From Branchinecta lynchi (lineage: Eukaryota > Arthropoda > Branchiopoda > Anostraca > Branchinectidae), in contig JAKZAP010000007.1 in NCBI GenBank assembly GCA_023053575.1, positions 11,173,008-11,237,007 of the forward strand: a stretch of 64,000 nucleotides of DNA, in the 5' to 3' direction. Positions 10,515 to 22,540 of the stretch are shown piece after piece. Numbering within the stretch: position 1 is the first letter of the stretch; the number at the start of each line of letters is the position of its first letter. Both the position numbers and the translations under genes were made by a program. The notes beneath the pieces were generated by a model, which was not told the origin of the DNA, did no database searches, and saw nothing but the letters and a program-made list of their open reading frames with translations.

Positions 10515-11705
10515 ATGGCACTTGCAGCCTCTGGCTCAAGCGCCATATACCGATCACAATTCCGTCTGTCGGTCTGTCCGAGTTTTTTGTCACACTTTTT
10601 CGAGTTAGGGTAATTCCAGATGTGCTAGGACAATGAAACTTGGCAGGCATATCAGGGATCCGACCAAACCTGGAAAAAATCAGTTTCCTGATCCGACCAT
10701 ATGCGGGGAGTGCAGGGCGCTGGAAACTTGAAAATTGAGGGCATTTTGTCACAATTTTTCGAGTTAGGGTAATTCCAGATGTGCTAGGACCTTGAAACTC
10801 GGCAGGCGTATCAGGGACCCGACCAAAACTAGCCTGGAAATAATCAGTTTCCCGACCCGACAATATGCGGGGGAGTGTAGGGCGCTGGAAACTTGAAAAT
10901 TGAGGGCGTTTTGTCACACTTTTCGGGATCCCAAAACGTAAGTGGAGGGATACCTAGACATCGCAAAAGTTGTCCGTCTGTCCGTCCGTCCGTCTGTCCG
11001 TCTGTAAGCACGTTAACTCTCGAAGGGAATGAGATATTTTGACGAAACTTGGTGTGAGGATTCGTTGGGTCTTCGGACCAGTCAAGTTCGTAGATGGTCT
11101 TTGTAGCCCTACATTTAGGAGTGGGGGAGGGGGTTCAAATTAAGGGGCAAACAAAATATTTTGAAACAGCTAGTTTGATAGTCGATTATGGGGTAAGAAG
11201 ACATGCTGAACACGATGGTGAAAACCATTTTGTCATCGGACAAGTAGTTCGCCCGGAATCCGGCCAAAACGGAAAGTTTGTTAAAAGTAAAAGTTTTATT
11301 TGAAGTTGATTAAATGTTCAATTTAGGGGTAGGAAGACATGCTGAGGATGATGGTGAAAACCATTTTCTCGACGGACAAGTAGTTCGCCCGGAATCCGGC
11401 CCAAACCGGAAAGTTTGTTAAAATTAAAAGTTTTATTTGGAGTTGATTAGATGTTCGATTTTGGGCAAGAAGACATGCTGAACACTTATGTGAAAAAAAT
11501 TCCTACCTGGACATGTAGTTCCCCCCGAATCCGGCCAAAACCTGAAAATTGTTAGAAGCTTAAGTTTTATTTTTAGTTGACTAGATAACCGATTTAAGGG
11601 TAAGAAGAGATGCTGAATCCGTGTTTGACAATCATATTTTACCCGGAAATATAGTTCGACCGGAATCCGGCTGGAGTCGGAAAATTCGTTATAAGTTAAA
11701 TTTTT

Positions 11706-13585
11706 ATGGCACTTGCCCTTCGGCCAAGTGCCATATACCGATCGCAATTTCTGTCCGTCCGTCGGTCTGTCGGTCTGTCCAGGTTTTGCTAGTTCGGGCA
11801 CTTCCAGATAAGCTAGGACGATAAAACTTGGCAAGCGTATCAGGGATCCCAAATGATTAAGTTGGAAATAGTCACTTCCCCGATCCGAGCACCGTGGGGG
11901 GAGTGGAAGGAGGGGGAATCCGGAATCTTGAGGTATTTTTTACTTTTGAACGGGTGATCGGATCTCGATGAAACTTGATATTTGGAACGACCACATGCCT
12001 CAGACGACCCACTTAAAATCCGGACCGGATCCGGTGACTTTTGGGGGGAGCTGGAGGGGGCAACCGGAAATCTTGGGAAACGCTATGAGTGGAGGGATCG
12101 AGATGAAACTTGGTGGGAAGACACATAGCAAACACTAGATACATCATTGACATAACCGAGCCGATTCGGGCACTGTGGGGGGGAGTGGAGGGAGGGGGAA
12201 TCCGGAACCTTGAGGTATTTGTAACTTTTGAACGGGTGATCGGATCTCGATGGAACTTGATATTTGGAAAGACCTCATGCCTCAGACGACGTACTTAAAA
12301 TCCGGACCGGATCCGGTGACTTTTGGGGGGAGCTGGAGGGGGCAACCGGAAATCTTGGGAAACGCTATGACTGCTATGAGTGGAGGGATCGAGATGAAAC
12401 TTGGTGGGAAGACACCTAGCAAACACTAGATACATCATTGACATAACCGAGCCGATTCGGGTACTGTGGGGGGGAGTGGAGGGAGGGGGAATCCGGAATC
12501 TTGAGGTATTTATAACTTTTGAACGGGTGATCGGATCTCGATGGAACTTGCTATTTGGAAAGACTTCATGCCTCAGACGACCCACTTAAAATCCGGACCG
12601 GATCCGGTGACTTTTGGAGGGAGCTGGAGGAGGCAACCGGAAATCTTGGGAAACGCTATGAGTGGAGGGGTCGAGATGAAACTTGGTGGGAAGACACCTA
12701 GTAAACACTAGATACATCATTGACATGACCGAGCCGATTCGGGCACTGTCGGGGGAGTGGAGGGAGGGGAATCCGGAATCTTGAGGTATTTATAACTTTT
12801 TAACGGGTGACCGGATCTCGATGAAACTTGATATTTGGAACGACCTCATGCCTCAGACGACCCACTTAAAATCCGGACCGGATCCGGTGACTTTTGGGGG
12901 AAGCTGGAGGGGGCAACCGGAAATCTTGGGAAACGCTGTGAGTGGAGGGATCGAGATGAAACTTGGTGTGAAGATACATCATTGACATAACCGGGCCGAT
13001 TCGGGCACTGTTGGGGGAGTGGAGGGAGGGGGAATCCGGAATCTTGAGGTATTTATAACTTTTGAATGGGTGACCGGATCTCGATGAAACTTGATATTTG
13101 GAAAGACCTCATGCCTCAGACAACCCACTTAAAACCCGGACCGGATCCGGTGACTTTTGGGGGGAGCTGGAGGGGGCAACCGGAAATCTTGGGAAACGCT
13201 GTGAGTGGAGGGATCGAGATGAAACTTGGTGTGAAGATACATCATTGACATAACCGGGCCGATTCGGGCACTGTTGGGGGAGTGGAGGGAGGGGGAATCC
13301 GGAATCTTGAGGTATTTATAACTTTTGTACGGGTGACCGGATCTCGATGAAACTTGATATTTGGAAAGACCTCATGCCTCAGACAACCCACTTAAAATCC
13401 GGACCGGATCCGGTGACTTTTGGGGGGAGCTGGAGGGGAGAACCGGAAATATTGGAAAACGCTATGAGTGGAGGGATCTAGATGAAACTTGGTGGGAAGA
13501 CACCTAGCAAACACTAGATATATCATTGACATAACCGAGCCGTGCCTACTCGTAACAAGTGCCATATGAGCTCGTAGCTCTTGTT
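11706..13585 (+). mobile_element. HINE-A copy 4 inside HINE-B, with amplified internal array
   Basis: 5' hairpin ATGGCACTTG-CCCTTCGG-CCAAGTGCCAT, GTCCGTCCGTCGGTCTGTCG tract, six-fold internal tandem array, and the end AAGTGCCATATGAGCTCGTA then GCTCTTGTT. Flanks GTTAAATTTTT and ATTTGAAG join to the uninterrupted HINE-B sequence seen at 21700 and 26565, so insertion was exact at a TT step without a longer target duplication. Confidence 0.85.
11890..13545 (+). repeat. tandem array of dimeric 263-291-bp units with phased G-runs
   Basis: The block CGGAATCTTGAGG recurs at 11921, 12203 (variant CGGAACCTTGAGG), 12494, 12774, 13037 and 13300. Each unit is itself two related halves: G-run plus AGTGGAGGGAGGGGGAATCC, and G-run plus AGCTGGAGGGGGCAACCGG. 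Each half has a GATGAAACTTG-type box, and the two halves close with CCGGACCGGATCCGG and a variant. G-runs of 5-8 lie every 116-148 bp. Differences between units are few, which indicates recent amplification. Confidence 0.9.
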
Positions 13586-15699
13586 ATTTGAAGTTGATTA
13601 GATGTTCATTATTGGGGAAAGAAGATACCCTGAGTTCGTTTTTTAGCTTTCTTTTTCGCCGGACAAGTAGTTCTGGAGTTCGGCCTAAACCAGGAAATTG
13701 GCAAAAGTGGCAGGAAGTTTTCGTCAAAAGAGATATGACTTATAGGGGTAAACACACATGCTGAATCCATATCTGAACTTTTTCTCAGATGACTAGCTAT
13801 TTGGCCTTAATCTGCTTTTGAATTTTAATTGTAAAAATGTTCAAGGAGTCTGGCGATGACTGGATCTGGCTAAGACAAGACCCAGTTGTCTGGATCAGAT
13901 ATTGAATTTTTGGGATCCCATCAAAACCTTTGGTCTTGTTCGAGTTAGGGTACTTCCAGATGTGCTAGTACCATGAAACTTGGCAGGCATATCAGAGACC
14001 CGACCAAACAAACTTAGAAATAACCAGTTTTCCGATCCGACCATTTTTTTTGGGGGGGGGAGTGGAGGGCAGGGGAATCCGGGAAATTGAGTAGTGTGTA
14101 ACTTTCGAACGGGTGACCGAATTGTAATGAAACTTAATAACTGAATAGATTACATACCTGGGATGTCCCATTTAAAGTCTTGATCGGATTTGGTAGCCAG
14201 GGGGGAGTTGGGGGGGGAGACCGGAAATTTCAAGAAACGGTTAGAATGGAGGGATCGGAGTGAAACTTGCTGGGAAGAACAGGCATCTGCTCTAGATAAA
14301 TCGTTTAGACAACTGTACTGGATCCAGACACTTAGGGGGGGGGGGGGGGTCCCGGAATTCCGGTTATGGCGGTTTGGGGGATTTTCAAGATGAAACTTGG
14401 CAGGCATATCAGGGACCCGATGAAACTGATCAAAATAAAAATTTTGTCGATCTGATAATGACGGGAATTGATAAATCACGGAATGATAATGACGGAAAAA
14501 AATGATAATGGGACGGGAATCCGGAATATTCAGTCTTGCGTAACTTTGGAAACGGGTGATCGGATTCCAGTGAAATTTAAGAATTGAACAGAGGACATTT
14601 CTCTGGTGATCTTTTTCATATCCGGACCGGATCCGACAACTATTGGGGGGGGGGAGGGGAAATAGGTGACCCAGTTAGACTGAGAGATCGGGACGGAACT
14701 TTGCGGGAATAACAAACAGATGCTTTAGCTAAATCATTTACTGGGATTGGCTACGGGCACCATGGGGGAGTTGGGGGGGGGGGGGGAAATCTCGAGAAAC
14801 GGTTAGAATGGAGGGATCGGAGTGAATCTTGCTGGCAAGAACAAACATCTGCTCCATGTAAATCTTTGACACAATTTGACTGGCTCCGGACGCTTGGGGG
14901 GGGGGGGGGGGAGAGGGGGTTTCCCGGAATTCCGGTTTTTGGGATTTAAACGACGAAACTTGGCAGGCATATCAGGGACCCGGTCTAACTGACTTGGAAC
15001 AAAAAAAAATCCTCGATATGATAATCTTGGGGGGGGTTTGAGGGGAATCCGGAATATTGAGTCATGCGTAACTTTCGGACGGGTGATCGGATTCGAGTGA
15101 AATTTAATAATTGAATAGAGGGCATTTCTCTCTGGTGATCTTTTTCCTTTTCGGACCGAATCCGACAATTATTGGGGGGGGGGGAATACTTGACCCGCTT
15201 AGACTGGTGTGATCGGGACCGAACTTCGTGGGAATAACAAACAGATGCTCTGGATTAATCATTTACAGAATCGGATTGGCTCCGGGTATTGTAGGTTGAG
15301 TTGGAGGGGGGGGGGGTCTGGGATTGCGGTGATCGCGAAATGAGGTACTTCCAGATGTGCTAGGACGATGACACTTGGCTGGAATACTAGAGATTCAACA
15401 ACATTTGCTTAGAAATTGCTATTTCCCGAATTCGATTATTCCTTAAAGTGCCAATCTTGACCGCATAGGAAAACAAAAATACTTTTAAGCAATATATGCA
15501 TTTTCATGAAGCCCATCAGCCCATTATCATTTTTGCCTCAAGGGTTTTGCTTAAAAATGAAGTTCTAGCTCCCTTAGAGTGCGCATCTCAACCGCCAAGT
15601 CGAAACTTACTTTTGATCAATCGAAACATCTTAAACCATGCAAGTGCCATATGAGCTTACAGCTCTTGTTTAACCGGGCCGCATTCCCTTTTCGAATAT

Positions 15700-16050
15700 A
15701 ATGCTAATAGTAGCATGCAGTAGAATGCTGTAACACCGTAGCCCTGAAGTAGAAGCATGTAGTAGCATCAGTTAGTACTCCATGCTACTTTTTCGTACAA
15801 CTTCATACTACTACTCTGAGATGAATTTTTCATCGGGATGGTAACAAATAATGGCCTAAATATACAACTCCACAAGGCAAAGAACTTACTCTCTCCTGCC
15901 GGAACAAGCCCTAATGAAAAATTTATCTCAAAATAGTACTATGAAGTAGTACGAAAAAGTAGCATGCAGTACTACGATGCTACTACATGCATCTACTTCA
16001 AGGCTACCGTATTACTACATACTACTATATGCTTCTATTAGGAAGACTGC
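15700..16050. mobile_element. large imperfect palindrome (foldback MITE)
   Basis: Arms of about 100 bp or more (15736-15834 and 15912-16010) are inverted copies. They share GTAGCATGCAG, TAGTAGCAT, TGCTACTTTTTCGTAC and GATGAATTTTTCATC-type strings, and the similarity extends outward to about 15700 and 16050. The spacer is about 77 bp. Related fragments with ATTTTTCATCGGG occur near 16200 and 38400. Class unknown. Confidence 0.8.
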
Positions 16051-16519
16051 ATGCTACTATGGCAAGACAGGATGCTACTGGATACTACTACATAATATTG
16101 GACCAGTCTGAGGCACATTAAATGATAGTATTCTTTGCTATTACATAGTATTACATGCAACGTTTTCGTACGAATACCAAACTACTACGCAGGCTACAAA
16201 TTTTTCATCGGGAGGTCCCCACTGTGCAGTCTAATTGCGGACAAGGATTTCCCGAGTGTTTCATCAAAGAATCCGTCTTCATCACTTGTCAAGATGAAAG
16301 GAGTCCCAGTTATTCAGCCACACCTTTGATTTACCAATAAGCAGTTATACCAATAAAGTTTGGACGTAAGCTCTTGTAGACTGTCAGTATATCTCACAAT
16401 CAGAAAATCTCCGATATCAGAAATTATGCATGACATCAATAATAATCAGCCGAAGTTGTTGTTAATAGTGAAGATGCTTGGATCCATGCTGACATTAGCC
16501 GTCTCAAAATATGCTGTTT
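16051..16519. other. no gene seen; foldback-related fragment
   Basis: Contains TACTACTACATAA and ATTTTTCATCGGGAGG, which resemble the neighbouring foldback element, but no supported exon. Confidence 0.35.
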
Positions 16520-16880
16520 TGCTTAAAGCATCCGTCTTACCTATACTGCCAATGCAAGCTACATCCGTAATATCTCTATCCATTCTGAAACCCAAAGACT
16601 CGGATCTAATACAGTATATTCGAACCTAAGCAGTACCTATATTTTATTTTCGCGGCGTAACTCTCCCGTCGACTGTCCAGGAGAAGCTTGCTCGTGAGCA
16701 AAACCGGTTATGTAAATGTTTCGCTGTTTCTGCTTGAAGTCAGTGGGCCAGGAGAAAGGCTTCGAACACCAAAACCGGTGGATAATTGGTAAAATTAGAG
16801 GTTGGTTTTACAATGCTCAACAATTTTAGAATAGTGGAACAGTAGTGCGAAGTGTGCTTTAACAACAATTCTGCTCTTAT
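16520..16880 (+). repeat. dispersed repeat R, copy 1
   Basis: Diverged partner of 48200-48545. Shared strings include the TACCTATA..CCAA.GCAA.CTAC.TCCGTAA pattern, AAAACCGGTT and AAAGGCTTCGAACACC followed by AAAACCG.TGGATA. Both copies are broken, and no coding function is evident. Confidence 0.6.
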
Positions 16881-17239
16881 TTCCTGCATCTGCGACTTTT
16901 TCTTCCACCGAAATTTCAAAATAATATGACAAAAAATTACACACATTCACTTACTTCATTTGCTAATTGTAGATTTCCTATTTTGCTCATAGCCTGCCTT
17001 TCTTTTTGCCCAAATCGGCAATGTGAGGATTCCTAAATTCCTACCGCCAGCAGAATGAATCAAATGTAGATAATTTGCGGTGGGATTTTCGAAAGATTTA
17101 GACACCGTCTTGTAAACAGTTACCCTTGTGAATATTTCGGATGTCTTCTTTCATTTTTATTTTCTGTCATGATCGAATTATGTTGCTATTGAGGACAGTA
17201 ATGTTTAGTGCGATATTTATGCGATATTTATGTTTTCGA
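16881..17239. other. no feature seen
   Basis: AT-rich spacer between repeat R and the degenerate HINE-A fragment. Confidence 0.4.
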
Positions 17240-17759
17240 GTCGCAAGGGGAGTCCCGGAAATGTTGTGGCTCACATAAGGGTCAAATAATTGGAGTGATT
17301 TGAATGAAACTTGGAAGGTACAAAGATCGTATAACTTAAATGACATATTTTAAGGATCGAACCGGATCCGACCACGGTGGTGGGGGGGGGGAGGGTTACC
17401 GGAAGTTACAGAAAAAATGCTTAGATTCGAGTGAATGATAGGTGGTAAGAGAAAATGCCTCAGGTGATCCAGTTAGGAGTCCGGACCAGATTCGGTCGCA
17501 GTATATGGGGAGTTGGAAGGGGGTTCCGCAAATCTTGGGCTTGTCTCGCACATAGCGAGTGGATTTCTTGGGTTGAAACCTGGAAGGTTAGCGATGGCCT
17601 GGAGGTGATGTCGGAAATTTTCTGACTAGAGTGAAACTAGATATCCTAATTCTAGGTTCGAACCGCATTTTTGGATAGCGGGCTGTTTTGTGGAGTTCTC
17701 TTCGACTCTCTTGTACCAACTACTCGTAACAAGTGCCATATGAGCTCGTAGCTCTTGTT
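17240..17759 (+). mobile_element. HINE-A copy 5, 5'-truncated
   Basis: Two to three degenerate G-run units with GTGATTTGAATGAAACTTGG and CCGGACCAGATTCGG, and an intact 3' end AACAAGTGCCATATGAGCTC then GTAGCTCTTGTT. No 5' hairpin or GTCY tract, so the left boundary is approximate. Confidence 0.75.
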
Positions 17760-18563
17760 GGTTGACCGGTGAGTTGATGAAAACTGGCTAACTCCTCGCT
17801 GAAGCTGGGCTCCCGAGCAAGTTCTGGTTATTCCGCCCCGGTGAGCTAAAACCGGACACTGGTTAGTTCAAAAACGGGTTATAAGACTGGTGAGTAGTCA
17901 CCGGTGGACGCAAAAACGGCTTTACAATAAAAACGGGAGACCACCGGCGAGAACTCCTGTGACAAAGAATGCAGCTAATTGCGAAAGGCGGTGATTTCGG
18001 GTAATAGAAAAGGCAGAATAAGCAAGAGAATTCATTTAAATGCCAGAAAATAAGAAGTTTAGGTTACATGAACATTAGAGAGAGAGAGAGAGAGAGATCG
18101 GTATCTTTAGTATAATTAAATCATTATCATAGTATAATTAAATTCAGTTTCTTACAAAGTACAACTAGACCTACGTTGCCTGGGCAACGTGAAGTGTTGC
18201 GGCAACCTTTGTCCGAAAACAGTTAACTGTTTACGACTTTAGTTATTTCCATACGGGAGCACTCCCTTCCTGTTACCTTGACAGTAGAGGTACCCACCCT
18301 CAACTGTCCATAACCTCGAAGTTGGCCTCACAAATTGTAAAAGGAAATTTCTCTGCGGTCCTGGCTAGGTCCTACCATTATATTTCGCTTCTTGACCGTT
18401 AGGACCTAGTTAGGATTGCAAAGAAATTTATTTTTCATGTTTTTGAGGCCAATTTGAGGGTATGTACATTCTAGGTTGGTTACCTCTCCTATAGCGAATT
18501 GATGCTGGGTGGCCTTGGCTTATCTATAGGGCTACGCCACTAACCCCCGCCCCAAACCAAACA
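17760..18563. other. repeat-fragment region: repeat E (17975-18040), (GA)n (18074-18097), repeat C (18160-18230)
   Basis: AAAGGCGGTGATTTCGGGTA and GGCAGAATAAGCAAGAG match repeat E. A pure GA microsatellite follows. ACTAGACCTACGTTGCCTGG then GCAACGTGAAGTGTTGC is one end of short repeat C. No exon seen. Confidence 0.6.
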
Positions 18564-18642
18564 GTAGGCACCACAGAGACTCGAACCTGCGCCCCAAGGG
18601 ACCAGGAAAATTTCGACCTATACTTTAAACACTCGGCAAGGA
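18564..18642 (-). ncRNA. tRNA-derived SINE head, copy 1
   Basis: On the - strand an A-box-like GCCGAGTGTTTAAAG is followed by a B box GGTTCGAGTCT, then GTGGTGCCTAC. The arrangement resembles a Leu/Ser-type tRNA (long variable part, GGGGCGCAGGTTCGAGTC). The acceptor stem does not close and the anticodon arm is degenerate. I therefore call it a SINE or tRNA pseudogene, not a functional tRNA. Confidence 0.55.
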
Positions 18643-19713
18643 CGGATGAAAACGGACAGCTTATCATTATTCATTACATATAATTCCATGTAAAGTATTC
18701 AATGCTGTGAGTTGCCGTATTTCTTGACCGGCCATTTTTAACACAGACATCAGAATATCCGAACTGATCATGATAATAGTGCGAATTTCCGCGCATAAAG
18801 GTTACATCGTTGTTTTATCCTTGTCATAGTCATGTGGTTAACCACAAATACACACTTTGCCCCGGATAGAAGGCTAGAACACTGAACACACTCTTAGTCT
18901 GATGTTAGTCTTAATTCCTACCCATGTCAGGATACTAAAAGGAGGAAGGGATGGTGAACTTTGAATTTGAAAAGTTGCCGACCCCTCAAAGAATACTAAA
19001 TAGAGGAAGGGAACGGTGCGGCGAATTCTGGCGACACCCTTCCTCGTTTTAGTATGCCCTTCCTCGTTTTAGTATATGCCCTTTCTCGTTTTTGTATGCC
19101 TTCCTTCTTTTTCTCGCATTCCCTTCCCTTCCTGGCTTTAGTCGATCCCACATACGGGATCGACTAAAAGTATGCCTTCCTTCTTTTCTGGCGTTCCCTT
19201 CCCTTCCTGGTTTTAGTCGATCCCAACACATATTTGGTCATACTAACTTATGTTTACAGCTTGCTCGCAATTCGCCCAGTCGGTCAATCAATTGACTCAC
19301 CTGTAGGACGTGAACTTTTTGCCCCCAGATCCCGCGAATCAAACAACTTTTATCCCACTTTTCCGCGTTCTAGATGATGCCTTCAAGGAATCCCAAAGAT
19401 CCGCTGGTCGAAATAGTCCTCACTAGTCATTTTCTACATGGGGAAGAACAGACAAGTCAGGAACTTCGCGATTTGATGGAGAAATTTCCGTCTTTCACAT
19501 ATACATCGGGTTGGATAGCTACTTACAGTAAGTGGAAATTCTAATCAAGCGAGCGATTTCCGCCTCAAATCCATCTTCTGAGAGATGGAAGAATGATAGT
19601 TCTTTCTTGATTACAGCTTTTGTGGAACAATTAGTAGGGTAGATTGTTAGAATTTTGAATGCCTTTATTCTCTTGGTGATGCCAAATTCTAGCGCAGCTC
19701 ATTGTGTATTTTT
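18643..19713. other. no gene; CCTTCCTCGTTTTAGTATG minisatellite at 18935-19230
   Basis: Between 19028 and 19100 the unit CCTTCCTCGTTTTAGTATGC repeats about three times. A larger unit CCCTTCCCTTCCTGG..TTTAGTCGATCCCA occurs at about 19120 and 19195, flanking the inverted pair TAGTCGATCCC/GGGATCGACTA. The rest is featureless. Confidence 0.6.
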
Positions 19714-22266
19714 GGGATCCCAGAATGGAAGTGGAGGGATACCTATGACATCGCAAAAGTTGTCCGTCTGTCTGTCTCTTAGCACGATAAATCCTGAAGG
19801 GATTGAGATTTGTTCAAATTTGGCACGATGACTCTTTGGGTCAAAGTACAGGTCAATAAGTTCGAAGATGGACTCGGTAGTCCTATATTTAGGGGTGGGG
19901 TTTCAAATTAAGGAAGACAAAAGAGTATCCTTGAAAGCTAATGAGATCGTCGACTTAGGGGCAAGAAAGTTTCACAAGTAGTTTAACCGGGAATCCGGCA
20001 AAAAATGGAAATTTGGGAAAGTAAAAGTTGTATCTGAAGTTGATTAGATGTTCGATTCAGGGGTAGGAACACACATGCTGAATCCGAATATGAAAATTAT
20101 TTTAACGCCGGACAAGTAATTCGCGCTGAACCTAGATGTTTAGCATGAAGTTGTAATATGGTCGATATAGAGGAGACATGCTGTTACAACTTTCGAACAT
20201 ACACAGGATGAACAAAGAGTGAATGCGATCAGTTTAGTTAACCGGCATTTACTGGTTCGAAAAGTGAACATGCATCGGACAACTATCTGGTAACAATTTA
20301 ATAAAATTTGTTGACAAATTTTTGACCTTTGACCAGACCCTACCCTACCTCTTTATTCACACAGGCGAAAAGCTCTGCGCGTGGGTGACGTCACTTAGTT
20401 TAATCTATGCACCCAAGGGGGATGGTGACGTCGGTTGCGCGTATACGCGCAAAGTTAATTGGGTTTAATAAGAGACTGTTTAAACCTAGCGTAGGTATTT
20501 TTTGGGTTTTGGATTTTCGAAGGGGATGATATATGTTGTTCAAACATCGTAGAAAGATTCACTGGGAAAGTACAGGCCTAGTCCGTAGAGGGGTCCTTTA
20601 GCCCTGTATTTAGAGGCAGAGGAGGGAGTTTCCAGTTATGGGTAAAAACAAATCTGTTTTATAAGCTACTGGGAAATTCGTTTATGGGGAAAGGAGGCTC
20701 ACTGAATCCATCTTTGAACTTCGTTTTCTTGCCGGACAAATGATTCACCAGGAATTCGGCCAAAACTGGAAATTTGGTCGAAGCTCAAAGTTGCTTCTGA
20801 AGTCGATTAGAGATTCGGTATCGGGACAACGAGACATGCTCAATCGAATTCTGAACTTTGTTTCCTTGACATACAAGCTGGCAAAGTTTGTAAAAACCTG
20901 GAAATTTGGATTGAAAGTTCGGCTCTCAGTGTCACAAGATCTTGTGCTCTACATGCAGTTCGCCGAGAATGCTGGTAAAATACGAGGAATTTGGTAAGTT
21001 GTTTTTGGGATCCCAAAACGTAAGTGGAGGGATACCTATGACTTCGCAAAAGTTGTCCGTCCGTCCGTCCGTCCGTCTGTAAGCACGATAACTCGCGAAG
21101 TGAACGAGATATTTTGATGGAACTTGGTGTGGGGATTCGTTGGGTCATCGGACAAGTCAAGTTCGTAGATGCGCTTTGTAGCCCTATATTTAGGGGTGGG
21201 GGAGGGGGTTCACATTAAGGGGTGATGGTGACACGACGGTGAAAACCATTTTGTCATCGAACAAGTAGTTCGCCCGGAATCCGGCCGAAACGGAAAGTTT
21301 GTTAAAAGTAAAAGTTTTATTTGAAGTTGATTAGATGTTCGATTTAGGGGTAAGAAGACATGCTGAACACTATGCTGAAAACCATTTTCTGGACCGACAA
21401 GTAGTTCGCCCGGAATCCGGCCCAAACCGGAAAGTTTGTTAAAATTAAAAGTCTTATTTGAAGTTGATTAGATGTTCGATTCAAGTCAAGAAGACATGCT
21501 GAACACTTATGTGAAAACAATTTTCTACCCGGACATGTAGTTCGCCCGGAATCCGGCCAAAATGGGAAAATTGTTAAAAGTTAAAGTTTTATTTCTAGTT
21601 GATTAGATATCCGATTTAGGGGTAAGAAAAGATGCCATCATTTGTTTACCCGGACATATAGTTCGACCGGAATCCGGCTGGAGTTTGAACATTTGTTACA
21701 AGTTAAAGTTTTATTTGAAGTTGATTAGATGTTCATTACTGGGTAAAGAAGGTACCCTGAGTTCGTTTTTGAGCTTTCTTTTTTCGCCGGACAAGTAGTT
21801 CCGGAGTTCGGCCGAAACCGGAAAATTGGCAGAAGTGGCAGGAAGTTTTCGTCAAAACAGATATGACTTAAAGGGGTAAACACACATGCTGAATCCATAT
21901 CTAACCATGGTTTTCTCAGATGATTAGCTATTTGGCCTTAATCTGTTTCTGAATTTTAATAGTAAAAATGTTCAAGGAGTCTGGTGAAGACTGGATCTGT
22001 CTAAGACAAGACCCAGTTGTCTGGGTCAGATATTGAATTTTTGGGATCTCATCGAAACCTTTGGTCTTGTTTGTTTGGCCGTAGCAAAAAAAATCAGAAC
22101 GGTAACATTATTTTTCGTTCACATTTAAGCGGTTGATTATGGATAAATAGCAAAAATGTTAAAGGGGTCTGGCGAAGACTCGGAAATGTACAAGATTTGA
22201 TTATCTGGATCAACAAGTCTGATAAATATTATATTATTGGGATCCCACGAATCCTTTGCTCTTATT
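19714..22266 (+). mobile_element. HINE-B copy 2 (outer, diverged), split by HINE-B copy 3
   Basis: Starts GGGATCCCAGAATGGAAGTG with a short GTCTGTCTGTC tract. It holds diverged units with AGAAGACATGCTGAA-like boxes and resumes after copy 3 with GTTTGGCCGTAGC. It ends TTGGGATCCCACGAATCCTT then TGCTCTTATT. It belongs to the same divergent subfamily as 36701-37844 (shared GTCTGGCGAAGA, AATGTACAAGA, GGTTGATTA). A G-rich unrelated stretch around 20330-20460 may be a further insertion. Confidence 0.7.
21007..22071 (+). mobile_element. HINE-B copy 3, nested in copy 2
   Basis: Complete: GGGATCCCAAAACGTAAGTG; a GTCC microsatellite (21055-21080); tandem units with AGAAGACATGCTGAA; and the end TTGGGATCTCATCGAAACCT then TTGGTCTTGTT. 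Joining GTAAGTTGTTTTT to GTTTGGCCGTAG restores the outer copy. Confidence 0.8.
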
Positions 22267-22540
22267 TAAGATTTAAAGAGTATAGGGAAGTGCTCATTTC
22301 GTTGTGGTATTTTGACCCCGCCACCCTAATTCGCTGAAGGGGCGTAGAAGTTCTCATGCGAAATACAGTGTTCAGAGTATTTAGGTACGTGGAAACACAG
22401 TCCGATTTTTGCAGCCGGATTCCGGAATTTCCATTCATTGCATGCAGGTTTCACCATAGCTACGCGAATTTGGTATGCATATTTTCGGTTGCGAAATCAT
22501 ATGTGCATGTCGCTAACGCAACAAGACTAAACTAGAAAAA

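Larger units (their letters stand above)
10925..13940 (+). mobile_element. HINE-B copy 1, split by HINE-A
   Basis: Starts GGGATCCCAAAACGTAAGTG, then a GTCCGTCTGTCCGTCC microsatellite (10974-11008). Tandem units of about 137 bp follow, carrying AGAAGACATGCTGAA and CGGAATCCGGCC. HINE-A copy 4 is inserted at 11706-13585. The remainder resumes ATTTGAAGTTGATTAGATGT and ends GGGATCCCATCAAAACCTTT then GGTCTTGTT. The terminal AAACC-TTT-GGTCTT can fold as a stem-loop. Confidence 0.8.
10515..15670 (+). mobile_element. HINE-A copy 3, split by HINE-B
   Basis: The left part, 10515-10924, has the 5' hairpin (loop CAGCCTCTGGCT), GTC-rich tract and two units (TTTCGAGTTAGGGTAATTCC at about 10598 and 10757). 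HINE-B then intervenes (10925-13940). The element resumes at 13941 with CGAGTTAGGGTACTTCCAGA, the sequence expected after GTCACACTTTT. It ends at 15670 with GTGCCATATGAGCTTACAGC then TCTTGTT. G-runs of 12 or more occur near 14335, 14772 and 14896. Confidence 0.8.

Noticed and set aside
11890..13545. Regular repeat-spacer look, CRISPR-like
   Set aside because: Units are 263-291 bp without unique spacers, in a eukaryotic transposon.
18564..18642. Functional tRNA gene
   Set aside because: Acceptor stem does not pair and the anticodon arm is unclear; only A and B box strings remain.
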